From NCBI RefSeq assembly GCF_009764685.1, contig NZ_VHLM01000032.1, positions 1-51,727 of the forward strand: 51,727 nucleotides of DNA, given 5' to 3'. The translations under genes and the position numbers were made by a program. The notes under the pieces are model-generated. The model was not told where the DNA came from. It searched no databases and saw only the letters and a program-made list of their open reading frames with translations. This document shows positions 1 to 10,600 of this stretch, one piece after another; the first letter of the stretch is position 1, and every line of letters starts with the position of its first letter. This DNA is from Flavobacterium sp. I-STPP5a. Lineage in GTDB: Bacteria; Bacteroidota; Bacteroidia; Flavobacteriales; Flavobacteriaceae.

Positions 1-2
1 TC

Positions 3-959
3 GAGTTACTTACTTAATGACTACGATTTGCTTCCAACCCTGATGCGGATGTGAGACTAATCGTTTGAATATATTATCAAAAATAGAATCTTTGTAAATT
101 GACCTGTTCAGTCGATAAAAATATTCATCTAAATATTTTTGGAGATGTTCCTTTTTGACGTGTGATTGAATCGTTCTTATTGCAGTTTTTACCTGATGAA
201 TAATAGTGTGCATTTCTTTGAAGTTTTTCCCAGGAACGCTTTTTTCTTGGACGATGTTATAGCTCTTTGCTATTATTTTGTAAGCTGTCCATTGGTCTGT
301 TTTAATATTCGCATCTTTACTTATATGCTCGTCAAATAATGGTTTTATTGACTTTGCAGAATAATCATCAATAACATTTGCATAACCTCTTTTTATCTTT
401 CCTTCATCTGTCAGCTCAACAGCACAAGCAACTTTTGCCTTTTTGCTATCGTAACTTCTACCTTGTTTTCCTGTTTCTTTTCCGCCAACTACAAATTCAT
501 CAACTTGTACATTTCCTGTCATTGGATACTGTTTTGAGGACTTCATCGCAAGTCTTACTTTTTGCATAAACAACCAAGAAGTCTTTTGAGTTATTCCATA
601 GCGTTTTGCCGCTTGAGTTGAGGATATTGATTTGGTTGTACAAGTCATTTCAAAGGCAATACAAAATGCTTTTTGAATTCCAAATTTAACTCTATGAAAA
701 AGAGTTCCTGCCGTTGCACTCTCTTTATATCTACATTTGGTACACTCTCTTTTATTGTGTTTTTCAAAATAAACATACTTCGTATTCTCGCAACGTTTAC
801 ATCTATAGCCGTCTTTCCACTTCTCATTGGCTATAAATTCACGGCAACTTTGGTCGTCTGGGAATGTCTTTATGAACTCTAAAATATTCTCCCCCTGAAA
901 TATACTTTCCATATCCTTGTATTTACTATAAATATAAGTGTTTTTTAAGTAAGTAACTC
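3..959 (-). mobile_element. IS1595-family insertion sequence with 15-bp terminal inverted repeats
   Basis: The element is bounded by perfect 15-bp inverted repeats, GAGTTACTTACTTAA at 3-17 and its complement at 945-959, and contains a single transposase gene on the minus strand. IS1595 elements usually make an 8-bp target duplication. Only two bases lie left of the element, so the duplication cannot be verified; the candidate right copy would be 960-967. The right end lies 48 bp from the lptD-like start codon. Confidence 0.85.
10..912 (-). CDS. IS1595 family (ISXO2-like) transposase
   Basis: This 300-residue protein is a DDE-type transposase of the ISXO2/IS1595 group. The N-terminal quarter has a zinc ribbon with two CxxC pairs (CKRC and CTKC). 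It is followed by a helix-turn-helix-like stretch (QAAKRYGITQKTSW) and the catalytic region with VDEFVVGG, TDQWTAYK and a late His/Glu-containing segment (KEMHTIIHQVK). The length matches intact family members and no frameshift is seen, so the element may be functional. It fills the space between the two terminal repeats, and its stop codon lies a few bases inside the left end. It probably mobilises only itself. Family assignment is secure; activity is not known. Confidence 0.9.
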   Translation of the reverse strand: MESIFQGENILEFIKTFPDDQSCREFIANEKWKDGYRCKRCENTKYVYFEKHNKRECTKCRYKESATAGTLFHRVKFGIQKAFCIAFEMTCTTKSISSTQAAKRYGITQKTSWLFMQKVRLAMKSSKQYPMTGNVQVDEFVVGGKETGKQGRSYDSKKAKVACAVELTDEGKIKRGYANVIDDYSAKSIKPLFDEHISKDANIKTDQWTAYKIIAKSYNIVQEKSVPGKNFKEMHTIIHQVKTAIRTIQSHVKKEHLQKYLDEYFYRLNRSIYKDSIFDNIFKRLVSHPHQGWKQIVVIK

Positions 960-1007
960 TATAAAATTATTAATTTGACTATTTTTGACCAAAAATAATC
1001 TGTAAGT

Positions 1008-3755
1008 TTGACTCCTCAAAAAATAGGCCATCATTTTACAAAAATAGCATTTAAACCTTTGAATACAAACTTATTTAATATCGTTTTAATATCTATTCTC
1101 TTATCAATAGGTTCAGGTACAGCATACGCCCAAGATATCAATAAAAAAAAGCCGAATATAAAAGCTCAAAATAAAATTGAATCCAAACCAAAAATATCAT
1201 CTACAAATAAAACGGATGCTACTCTTGATGTAAAAAAAGCAGACACTATTAAGATTGACACTTTAAAAAACAAAAAAGTATTTTTGAACGGCAAAGTACG
1301 TTATAAAGCCAGTAAGTATGTCAAAATTGATCAAAAGAGAAAATTAATCACATTAAACGATCAAGCAGAATTATATTATGAAGATGTCGAACTTAAATCT
1401 GGCATAATAGTACTTGATTATGAAAAAAATGAAGTCTATGCTGGACGATTAAAAGACTCTGCAGGTGCTTACATTCAGTATCCAAATTTCAAGCAAGGTA
1501 CAAATGTGGTAGAACCGGATTCTATTCGGTTTAATTTCAAAACAAAAAAAGCGTTAATTTGGAATTCAAGATCAGATCAAGGGGAGTTCAAAATAAAAGC
1601 TGCTGTAACTAAAAAAGAAAATGATTCGGTTTATTTTTTAAAAGGAGCCCGTTTCACCACTTCAAAAGATGTAGATAATCCTGAATATTATTTCCAAACT
1701 AATAAAGTAAAATTTATTCCTGGAAAAAAAGTAGTTACTGGATTAACTAATATGGTTATTGCAAATGTACCTACCCCTATAGCACTTCCATTTGCTTTTT
1801 TCCCTATGAGCAAGGAAACCAGCATTTCGGGTTTAATATTACCTAGTTATAATGACTCCAACAACCGTGGTTTTTCTTTGCAAAACTTAGGTTACTATTT
1901 TGCCTTGAGCGATAATTATGATTTAACCGTATTAGGAGATTATTATACCAATGGTAGCTATGGAATGCGTTTTGAGTCAAGCTATGCCAAAAGATACAAT
2001 TATCGTGGTAACATTAATGTGCGTTTTGAAAATTTAATTAATAGCGAAAGAGGCTATCCTGACTATTCCAAACAAAACATTTACAACATCCAATGGTCCC
2101 ACTCGAAGGATACAAAATCCAGTCCAAATTCTACTTTTTCAGCTTCTGTGAATTTAGGAAGCAGCAAGTATTTCCAGCAGTCCATTAATCAAGTAAATAT
2201 CGGCTCAAACCTAAACAACACACTTAGCTCTTCCATATCATATTCTAAAACATTCACTTCAGTTCCACAAGTGAGAATGTCATTGACGGCTACCCATTCT
2301 CAAAACACACAAACCGAAGAAATCAACATGACCTTACCTACACTACAATTAAGTGTAGATAGAATGTATCCTTTTGTGGGTAAAGACGGCGTGAGAAAAG
2401 GTTTTTTTAAGAACATCAATTTACAATACAACCTAAACGGTAGAAACAATATCGTTACTAATGACTCTTTGTTTTTTAAACCTGAGATGTTTCGTGATGC
2501 CAAAGTAGGTTTTCAACACAGCATCCCGTTGAGTACCAATTTTAAAATATTCAAATATTTTAGCGCCACAACATCATTGAATTATGAAGAAATTTGGTAT
2601 ACCAAAACCATTAACAAAAGCTTTGACATAGAACAAAACCGAGTAATTGATAGAACAGTTAATGGTTTTGACGCTTTTAGAACCTATTCTTTTTCATCAA
2701 GTGTAGGAACAACAATATATGGAACTTTTAATTTTGGCGAAAACAAAAAAATAAAAGCAATACGTCATGTAATGAGACCCTCCATTTCTTATGGGTACAC
2801 GCCAAGTTTTGAAAAATATTACGATACTTATGCTGCCGATGGCTCTGGAACAATGCGTCAATATACCCGATTTGAAAACGGAATTTATGGTGCACCAGGA
2901 TTAACCAATTCGAACATTTTAGGTTTTGATTTAAGTAATACGCTGGAAGCAAAGGTAACAGATAGAGACAGCACTAAAGTAGAATCCAAAAAAATAATGC
3001 TTCTTAACAACCTCAACTTTTCTACATCATACAACATGAATGCCGATGGTAAAACTACGTTAGCATTTGCACCAGTGCGAGTAAGTGGGGGTACAAATTT
3101 ACTAGATAACAAAATGAATGTCAATTTTGGAGCCACTCTTGACCCTTACGCTATTGATAATTCAGGTAACCGCATAAATGTGTTTAACATTAATAACGGT
3201 GGAAGTCTTTTTAGAATGACTAGCTCAAACATGACTTTAAATTACGCCATTTCAAGCAAAGGAAAAGATAAAAATGAGAAAGATAAAAATTCATTAAGCA
3301 AACGAAATGGTGGTCGAGAAGACGATTTATTTGGAACCAATGTTGATCTTGGCGATAGCCGTCGAAGTTTATTTGATAAGGATGAAGAAAGTGAAGAAGA
3401 AAATAAAGACTCTGAGTTTTTTCATTCCAAATTACCTTGGGACATGACATTTGCTTATTCCCTAACTTATGGAAACAATAATCGAGAAAATAAAATCATT
3501 GGAAACTCAATTATGATATCTGCCAATGCTGACATAACACCAAAATGGAAAGCTGGTGTATCAACAGGATATGACTTTGTTCAAAAAGGAGTTACGTTTA
3601 CTCAATTGCGTTTTGAACGTGATTTGTTAAGCTGGCGAATGGATTTTAACTGGTCCCCTTTTGGAACAAATGCAAACTGGGGTTTCTTTATCGGGATAAA
3701 ATCTGGCGTATTAAGTGATATCAAATGGGATAAGCGAAGTACCATAAACAGGTAA
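1008..3755 (+). CDS. lptD: LptD-like outer-membrane LPS assembly protein
   Basis: A large outer-membrane beta-barrel protein of 915 residues, matching what is annotated in flavobacteria as putative LPS-assembly protein LptD. It would form the outer-membrane plug that inserts lipopolysaccharide into the outer leaflet. Residues about 20-42 form a hydrophobic signal peptide ending AYAQ. An OstA-like N-terminal domain follows (about 85-250), then a long barrel with alternating aromatic strands. A Lys/Glu/Asp-rich stretch near 750-810 is probably an extracellular loop or insert. The start is TTG; an in-frame stop lies four codons upstream and the next ATG is about 248 codons in, so TTG at 1008 is the only reasonable start. 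A TATTTTTG box (980-987) fits a Bacteroidota -7 element, but the matching -33 region falls on the IS junction. The ridA gene follows after 31 bp. Confidence 0.8.
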   Translation: MTPQKIGHHFTKIAFKPLNTNLFNIVLISILLSIGSGTAYAQDINKKKPNIKAQNKIESKPKISSTNKTDATLDVKKADTIKIDTLKNKKVFLNGKVRYKASKYVKIDQKRKLITLNDQAELYYEDVELKSGIIVLDYEKNEVYAGRLKDSAGAYIQYPNFKQGTNVVEPDSIRFNFKTKKALIWNSRSDQGEFKIKAAVTKKENDSVYFLKGARFTTSKDVDNPEYYFQTNKVKFIPGKKVVTGLTNMVIANVPTPIALPFAFFPMSKETSISGLILPSYNDSNNRGFSLQNLGYYFALSDNYDLTVLGDYYTNGSYGMRFESSYAKRYNYRGNINVRFENLINSERGYPDYSKQNIYNIQWSHSKDTKSSPNSTFSASVNLGSSKYFQQSINQVNIGSNLNNTLSSSISYSKTFTSVPQVRMSLTATHSQNTQTEEINMTLPTLQLSVDRMYPFVGKDGVRKGFFKNINLQYNLNGRNNIVTNDSLFFKPEMFRDAKVGFQHSIPLSTNFKIFKYFSATTSLNYEEIWYTKTINKSFDIEQNRVIDRTVNGFDAFRTYSFSSSVGTTIYGTFNFGENKKIKAIRHVMRPSISYGYTPSFEKYYDTYAADGSGTMRQYTRFENGIYGAPGLTNSNILGFDLSNTLEAKVTDRDSTKVESKKIMLLNNLNFSTSYNMNADGKTTLAFAPVRVSGGTNLLDNKMNVNFGATLDPYAIDNSGNRINVFNINNGGSLFRMTSSNMTLNYAISSKGKDKNEKDKNSLSKRNGGREDDLFGTNVDLGDSRRSLFDKDEESEEENKDSEFFHSKLPWDMTFAYSLTYGNNNRENKIIGNSIMISANADITPKWKAGVSTGYDFVQKGVTFTQLRFERDLLSWRMDFNWSPFGTNANWGFFIGIKSGVLSDIKWDKRSTINR

Positions 3756-3786
3756 CTTTTTAAAACTAATTCAAATTAAATGCTAC

Positions 3787-4167
3787 ATGAAAAAAATAAT
3801 TTTTACTGAAAAAGCTCCTGCTCCAATAGGTCCTTATAGTCAAGCGGTACTAAAAGGAGATACACTTTACACTTCTGGTCAAATTGCATTAGATCCGTCA
3901 ACTGGAGCACTAATAACATCCTCTATTGAGGCCGAAACGGAGCAAGTAATGCAAAACATGAAAGCTGTTCTTGAAGCAGCAAATATGACATTTGAAAATG
4001 TTGTTAAAACAACTATCTTCATCATGGACATGAATGATTTTGCTCCAATAAATACAGTCTATGGTTCCTATTTTGACGAAAAAACAGCTCCTGCTCGCGA
4101 AACGGTTCAAGTAGCTTGTTTGCCAAAAAATGTTAATGTAGAAATTTCAATGATTGCTATTTTGTAA
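3787..4167 (+). CDS. ridA: RidA family enamine/imine deaminase
   Basis: A 126-residue protein of the YjgF/YER057c/UK114 family. Family members hydrolyse reactive 2-aminoacrylate and related enamines or imines made by PLP enzymes, in the cytoplasm, as homotrimers. The conserved PIGPYSQA segment lies at 13-20, the substrate-binding Arg is R104 in the APARETVQV motif, and E119 matches the catalytic-site Glu. Length and motifs are full. It starts 31 bp after the lptD-like gene and is probably cotranscribed with it, ending at a strong bidirectional hairpin shared with the convergent kinase gene. Confidence 0.93.
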   Translation: MKKIIFTEKAPAPIGPYSQAVLKGDTLYTSGQIALDPSTGALITSSIEAETEQVMQNMKAVLEAANMTFENVVKTTIFIMDMNDFAPINTVYGSYFDEKTAPARETVQVACLPKNVNVEISMIAIL

Positions 4168-4207
4168 AATAAATCTATAGTGTTTAAAACGACAAATTGG
4201 CCATAAA

Positions 4208-4265
4208 AAAAGTCCTTACTAATTCTTAAAAAAGCATCGCTTGATTAAAATTAGTAAGGACTTTT
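4208..4265. terminator. Bidirectional terminator between ridA and the sugar kinase
   Basis: A perfect 17-bp stem pairs 4208-4224 with 4249-4265. It is flanked by A-rich sequence on the left and T-rich sequence on the right, so it can act as an intrinsic terminator on both strands between the two convergent genes. Confidence 0.85.
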
Positions 4266-4276
4266 ATAATTTAATT

Positions 4277-5128
4277 CTATTTATTTAAATTATGGTAAGC
4301 TATCAAACCATCAATAGGTCTTCTTAAAACATTCCCCAATTGTAGTTCATATTTATCAAAAGTTTCCTGTAATTCCTCTTTTAAGTAAAAAGCAATTGAA
4401 CCTACAAAATGAACTTTTACTTCTTTACAGTTGTCAAATTGTTTGATATAATTTTTAACAAAGGACTTCATTCCCTTGAAGATTATTTTCCTGCAAAACT
4501 CTGTTTCTTTATGTTGAATTAAAAACTTAGCAAAGGTAGCCAGATAAGCGTTCGGATTAGGTTCTTTATACAACTTGCTTTTAATAGCATCTGGATCCAA
4601 GTCATACTCTTTTTCAAATTCAACAGCCAAATTTTTTGGCATTTTATTAAAGTAATACTTTCTAATTAATTCTTTCCCAAAAACATTTCCACTGCAATCA
4701 TCCATAGCAATATAACCCAGAGATTGCACTTTTTGATGCAATTCCTTACCATCAAAGTAACTGCAATTTGAACCTGTTCCCAGTATAGAAACTATTGCTT
4801 TTTCCCCCTTAGGAGTTGTAGCATATACAGCTGCATATGTATCTTCTCTAACATCAATGATTGCATTACTGAAATAGTTTTGAAAAACTTGAGAAAGTGC
4901 TACTTTCATCCTTTCAGTACCACAACCAGCACCATAAAAGAATAAATGAGTAGCATTTTGCTTATTGTGTAAAATATCAAAACGATCGTTCAATCTTTCA
5001 ATAATTTTATCCGTTTCCAGCACTTCGGGGTTTAACCCAAGTGTTTGTGTTGTAAATAAAATTTTACCATCGTCATCTATCGCAATCCAATCGGCTTTTG
5101 TAGATCCGCTATCAACTATTAGTTTCAT
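4277..5128 (-). CDS. BadF/BadG/BcrA/BcrD-type sugar kinase (N-acetylglucosamine kinase-like)
   Basis: A 283-residue ASKHA-fold kinase. The N-terminus MKLIVDSGSTKADW is the phosphate-1 loop, and VSILGTGSNCSYFDG (about 113-127) is the phosphate-2 type motif. Sequences of this shape in Bacteroidota are annotated as N-acetylglucosamine kinase or BadF/BadG ATPase. It probably phosphorylates an amino sugar, possibly one recovered from peptidoglycan turnover; the substrate is inferred from family only. It lies downstream of pfkA and gap on the same strand, but a hairpin terminator (5212-5241) after gap suggests at least partly separate transcription. Confidence 0.8.
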   Translation of the reverse strand: MKLIVDSGSTKADWIAIDDDGKILFTTQTLGLNPEVLETDKIIERLNDRFDILHNKQNATHLFFYGAGCGTERMKVALSQVFQNYFSNAIIDVREDTYAAVYATTPKGEKAIVSILGTGSNCSYFDGKELHQKVQSLGYIAMDDCSGNVFGKELIRKYYFNKMPKNLAVEFEKEYDLDPDAIKSKLYKEPNPNAYLATFAKFLIQHKETEFCRKIIFKGMKSFVKNYIKQFDNCKEVKVHFVGSIAFYLKEELQETFDKYELQLGNVLRRPIDGLIAYHNLNK

Positions 5129-5211
5129 TTTTTTTTTAGTTTATTGGTGTGTGTTGCCGGTTATTACAAAGTTATAACTATCTAATCTGTATCCCTAAGC
5201 AACAAAAAATA

Positions 5212-5241
5212 AAATCCCGTTACAGCATGATAACGGGATTT
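5212..5241 (-). terminator. Terminator downstream of gap
   Basis: An 11-bp stem (5212-5222 with 5231-5241) is followed on the minus strand by a T-rich run, a standard rho-independent terminator after gap and before the sugar kinase gene. Confidence 0.8.
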
Positions 5242-5257
5242 GTAAATATATAAAGAA

Positions 5258-6268
<1,011 letters not shown>

Positions 6269-6335
6269 TTAATTTTTTTTGTTTATTTTTCTTTTCTACC
6301 TAAAGTCTAATTTCCTCACAATAAACTTTAATTAA

Positions 6336-7322
6336 CTATGTCGACATGATGTCTGATACTCTTAATAATTCTCTATCAATCATGGATTCTCCTTTAATAG
6401 CTTGTTCCAAAGGTGTCAATGTTACTTGATCATTTTGTAACCCAACCATATAGCTTGATTTACCTTCAAGTAACGATTCAACTGCTTTAACACCTAACCT
6501 ACTTGCTAGAACTCTATCAAAACAAGAAGGAGATCCTCCACGCTGCATATGCCCCAAAACCGAAACCCTAACATCATATTCTGGTAAATTAGCCTCTACG
6601 TAATCCTTAAGCTCAAATACATTTTTACCAATTTTATCTCCTTCGGCAATGACTACTATACTTGATGATTTTCCAGAAGCCTTACTTTTTTGTAAAGATT
6701 CAAGCAATCTATCTAAGCCTAAATCTTCTTCAGGAATCAATATCTCTTCTGCTCCAGCGCCTATACCAGCATTCAAGGCAATATGTCCCGCATCTCTACC
6801 CATCACCTCAACAAAAAATAAGCGGTTGTGTGAACTTGCTGTATCTCGTATTTTATCAATAACGTCAACAACTGTATTAAGTGCAGTATCATAACCTAAA
6901 GTATGGCTGGTACCAAATATGTCGTTATCTATAGTTCCTGGAATTCCCATTACAGGAAAATTAAATTCTGAATTAAATAGTAATCCACCCGTAAAAGTTC
7001 CGTCACCTCCTATTACAACCAGAGCATCTATACCTGCTTTGGTCAAATTTTCATGTGCCTTTTTTCTACCTTCTGGAGTTTTAAATTCTAAAGAACGTGC
7101 AGATTTTAATATGGTTCCTCCTTTATTTACAATATTGTTTACACTACGAGGTCCCATATCTTTAAAGTCGCCTTCAATCATACCTTGGTACCCTCTATAA
7201 ATCCCGATACATTCTATGTTATGGTAAGCGCAAGTTCTAACTACAGATCGAATTGCTGCATTCATTCCTGGAGAGTCTCCACCAGAGGTAAGAACACCTA
7301 CTTTTTTTATTGTTTTTGGCAT
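6336..7322 (-). CDS. pfkA: ATP-dependent 6-phosphofructokinase
   Basis: This enzyme phosphorylates fructose 6-phosphate to fructose 1,6-bisphosphate, the committed step of glycolysis. With the start at MPKTIKKVGVL it has 328 residues, close to the usual 320; an upstream in-frame ATG at 7352 would add ten atypical residues. GGDSPGMNAAIR (14-25) and the GGDGTF loop (105-110) bind ATP, and the PGTIDND motif at 128-134 contains the catalytic aspartate D132. Gly in GGDG at the ATP site supports ATP rather than pyrophosphate as donor. It is the first gene of the pfkA-gap pair. Confidence 0.95.
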   Translation of the reverse strand: MPKTIKKVGVLTSGGDSPGMNAAIRSVVRTCAYHNIECIGIYRGYQGMIEGDFKDMGPRSVNNIVNKGGTILKSARSLEFKTPEGRKKAHENLTKAGIDALVVIGGDGTFTGGLLFNSEFNFPVMGIPGTIDNDIFGTSHTLGYDTALNTVVDVIDKIRDTASSHNRLFFVEVMGRDAGHIALNAGIGAGAEEILIPEEDLGLDRLLESLQKSKASGKSSSIVVIAEGDKIGKNVFELKDYVEANLPEYDVRVSVLGHMQRGGSPSCFDRVLASRLGVKAVESLLEGKSSYMVGLQNDQVTLTPLEQAIKGESMIDRELLRVSDIMST

Positions 7323-7628
7323 TTTTATAATATTAAAGTGTAAAACTAACAAACATTAACCACTTATGAGACAGTGTTTTTTAATAATTAAAAGGCTGAC
7401 TTAAATTCAAACGTTTTCGTTGATAAGTTTTTTTTAAGCACGATTAAATTACGCTATTAATTACTAAAAGTTAAAATTTATTCACTTTTAGTAAAATATT
7501 AACGTTTTAATGCTAAATAAAATAAAGGATTTTGTTTTGGAAATTTCAAAGAAAATCCAAATAATTTAGACTTGCTAATAAATAACAAGCCGTTGTAGAA
7601 AAGAATAATTTACAAGCAATATTCTTGT
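7323..7628. other. Intergenic gap between pfkA and tamB-like gene
   Basis: About 300 bp of A+T-rich sequence upstream of pfkA and downstream of the tamB-like gene. No open frame, clear hairpin or repeat was found. It presumably contains the pfkA promoter, but no convincing paired -33/-7 motif could be assigned. Confidence 0.5.
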
Positions 7629-10600
7629 TTAATACTCTTCTGGCAGAAGTCCTTCTTGATTTTTCTTAATAGGTTCTGGAGTTTTTTTCTTGGATTTAGA
7701 AAAATCAATATAATCTGGAGCCATTTCAGAATCTTGGTCCTCAGATAACGATGTTCGCACTTTTTCTATTTTAAGATTTTTAAAGATTTTATTTACCAAC
7801 TCTTTAAAAGTGTCAAAATCTACTTCATAAGACACCCCTAAACCTTGAGTATAACCTATACCTTGTCCTACGTAATTGATGTCGTTTTCTTTATTAAAAA
7901 GCCTTAAATTAAGAGTACCATCTTCGTTAACACGATACAGCACTTCCACATCACCTACAATTGCAGACTCATTAATTCCGCCAACCGGAACCCCTAACTT
8001 GCCATTTATTGTAATACGTTCGTTTATTTTAGATGTAATAGTAGCAACAAATCTTCCATCAGTTTCTTTTCCTAATCGCCTATCAGCTCCAATAAAATTA
8101 AGCCCTACTTTAAATTTCTCATCATCTGAGCGAATAATTCCACCCAAAATACTCGAAGCTGTTTCAAACAAACTCCCTGAAAAATCAGATTGATTTACAC
8201 CTTCTGGGCTTAAAAAACCACCCGATGACAATAAGTACAAAGCTTGTGTTTGCCTTACATCCTTATCATTTAATTTATACTGAATCTCCGATTTTAAAAC
8301 ATTACTCACCGTAGGGAATTCAATATCAAAATCAGGTTCTGGACTTGTTAAATCTCCTCGTACACCTATAACAACTTCTACTGGAACTTTAGAATTAAAT
8401 GAAGCATTATCTAATAAAACTGCTGGATTTGCGGTTGTTCTGTAAATTGCTTCAAGATTCAGTTGTGCTTTCATAGGATTACCTTCCCATGTTATTGATC
8501 CTCCTTTTTTTACAGCAAACTTTTTATCAATAAATCCTCCATATTTAAAATTATAAGTTCCTGCATATGCCTGGAAATCTCCCCACATATTAAATTTACC
8601 AAGGGTATTTATTTTAAATAGCAAAGACCCAAAACCTTTACCTTTCATACCATGACCTGTATTTCGATCCAAAATAACTTCAACCTCAGCATCTGGAGTA
8701 ATGTCAAAATCAAATTCAAGTTCTAAACCGTTGTAATTACGTATGTTTTCAACAATCCCGTTCTTAATGTTGTATTTTTCTTTTTCTGTAACAAAATGAA
8801 TAAAAACATTATCACTTACGCTTTCGGCATTATTAATTGGAATTTTAATAGCTGTACCTTTTTCTGATTTGGCATCAACTTTTATAAATAAACTATTGGT
8901 AGGACCCTTAATTGTTGCGATACCATCAATAAAAGCCGTTCCGTAATAAGCTGCATCTTCACTATCTTTTGTATCTAATGCTACTAATCTTTTTGAATTT
9001 ATGGCTAAATCTAATTTCCAATCCGAGAAATTATTGTGTCCGACATACCCGTTTAAATATCCTATGGTGCCATATTTAGTATCTGTTAAGATATTATTCC
9101 TAAATAAAAACTTCTCATTTGTCAAATCTATTATAGTATTGTCACTCAAACCATAGTCCACGTTTAGGTATGGAATTGTCAAACCTGCTTTGTCCAAAAA
9201 TAATCTACCGTTAATGGTCGGATTTTGTAAGTTGCCCTCAATGGTCGCATTACCTCCTACAAAACCTCTTATTTTGGATAAAACATCACCCCCAAGGGAA
9301 TTAAGCGTTCCAATATTAAACTTATCAAACTTTAATTTCAGGTCTAAGATTGTTTCTTTATTGATAATTTCAAAATTCCCATTGGCATTAAATGATTCTA
9401 AGTTATCGTTTTCTAAGTTTGAGTTTATCGTAAATTTTTTGAAAGTTTCGTCACCTTCAATATCAAATTTCAAAACACCCAAATCTGTTTTGTTTACATT
9501 TAATTTATCAATAACTATTTCGGCCGTTGGTTGGTAAATATTTCTATTTTGCTTAAAATCTATCTCTCCATTAATATTTCCTTGTACAACCAGTTTGTTG
9601 TTTGTGGGGGTAATTTGGTTTAAGTTAACATCTTTAAAACTTAATTTCAGATCCTTAAAATCACTTCCTTTTAGATTCCCATCCAACGCTATAGATTGAT
9701 TTTCATGAGAAAGCACCAGCCTGTCTATGTCAAAATTCTCGAGAGATTTGTCAAAAACGATTTGATTATCCGGAGTTTCATTTTCATTTAAAAACCACAA
9801 ATAATCTTTAAACTTCACTTCTGATTTACTGACTCCTACAACATTATTATTGTCCTTGTTGATAGTATGATACAAGTTGAGATTATAATAATCCTCGGCT
9901 TTTGGACCTCCTTTAAACTCGGATCTAAAAAACAAAGTATCTTTATGTGTCACATTAATAAGACTAAAATCTCTTATTTTATAATACTTGCTTTTTATAC
10001 TATCAAGTTCTACATATGCATTATAAAGCGGATTTTTATTATCAACAGCTACTTTTATATTATCAAAAGTGATGTTTGAAGCGGTTATTTGCGGGGAATT
10101 GAAATCCAGTTTAAATTCATGATCATCTGAACTGATATTCCCCTTAACAATTGTATTCGCTCCTATGGCAATATCTGGATAAAAAATCTCAATTATTTTA
10201 TTGTAGATAGAAAAACTAAAATTCAAGAACTGCCCTTTTTTAACTTTTAAGGGTTTAAAATTAGTGTATAAACTTCCTAAAGAATTCTTTACCAAATTTT
10301 GCAATTGATTGAATTCATACCTTCCTACAATCTCACCTTGAACAATATCCGGAGAATTTACCGTTATGGTTCTTACTCTATTTGTATCAAAGATTGAGTT
10401 TATAGTAAAATCATTAAAGAAATAAGTGTCCTTAGCGTTTTTATAAGATGTTTTATTGATAAAAACGGTTCCTTCAAAATTTTCTATTGAATTCCCAGAT
10501 GCCTGCACCTCTACGTCTCCTTTAAAAATAGATACAGGATCATTCATCAACTTCAATTTTTTCAAATCGGCATTGAGAACATTAATTTGAAAATCATATT

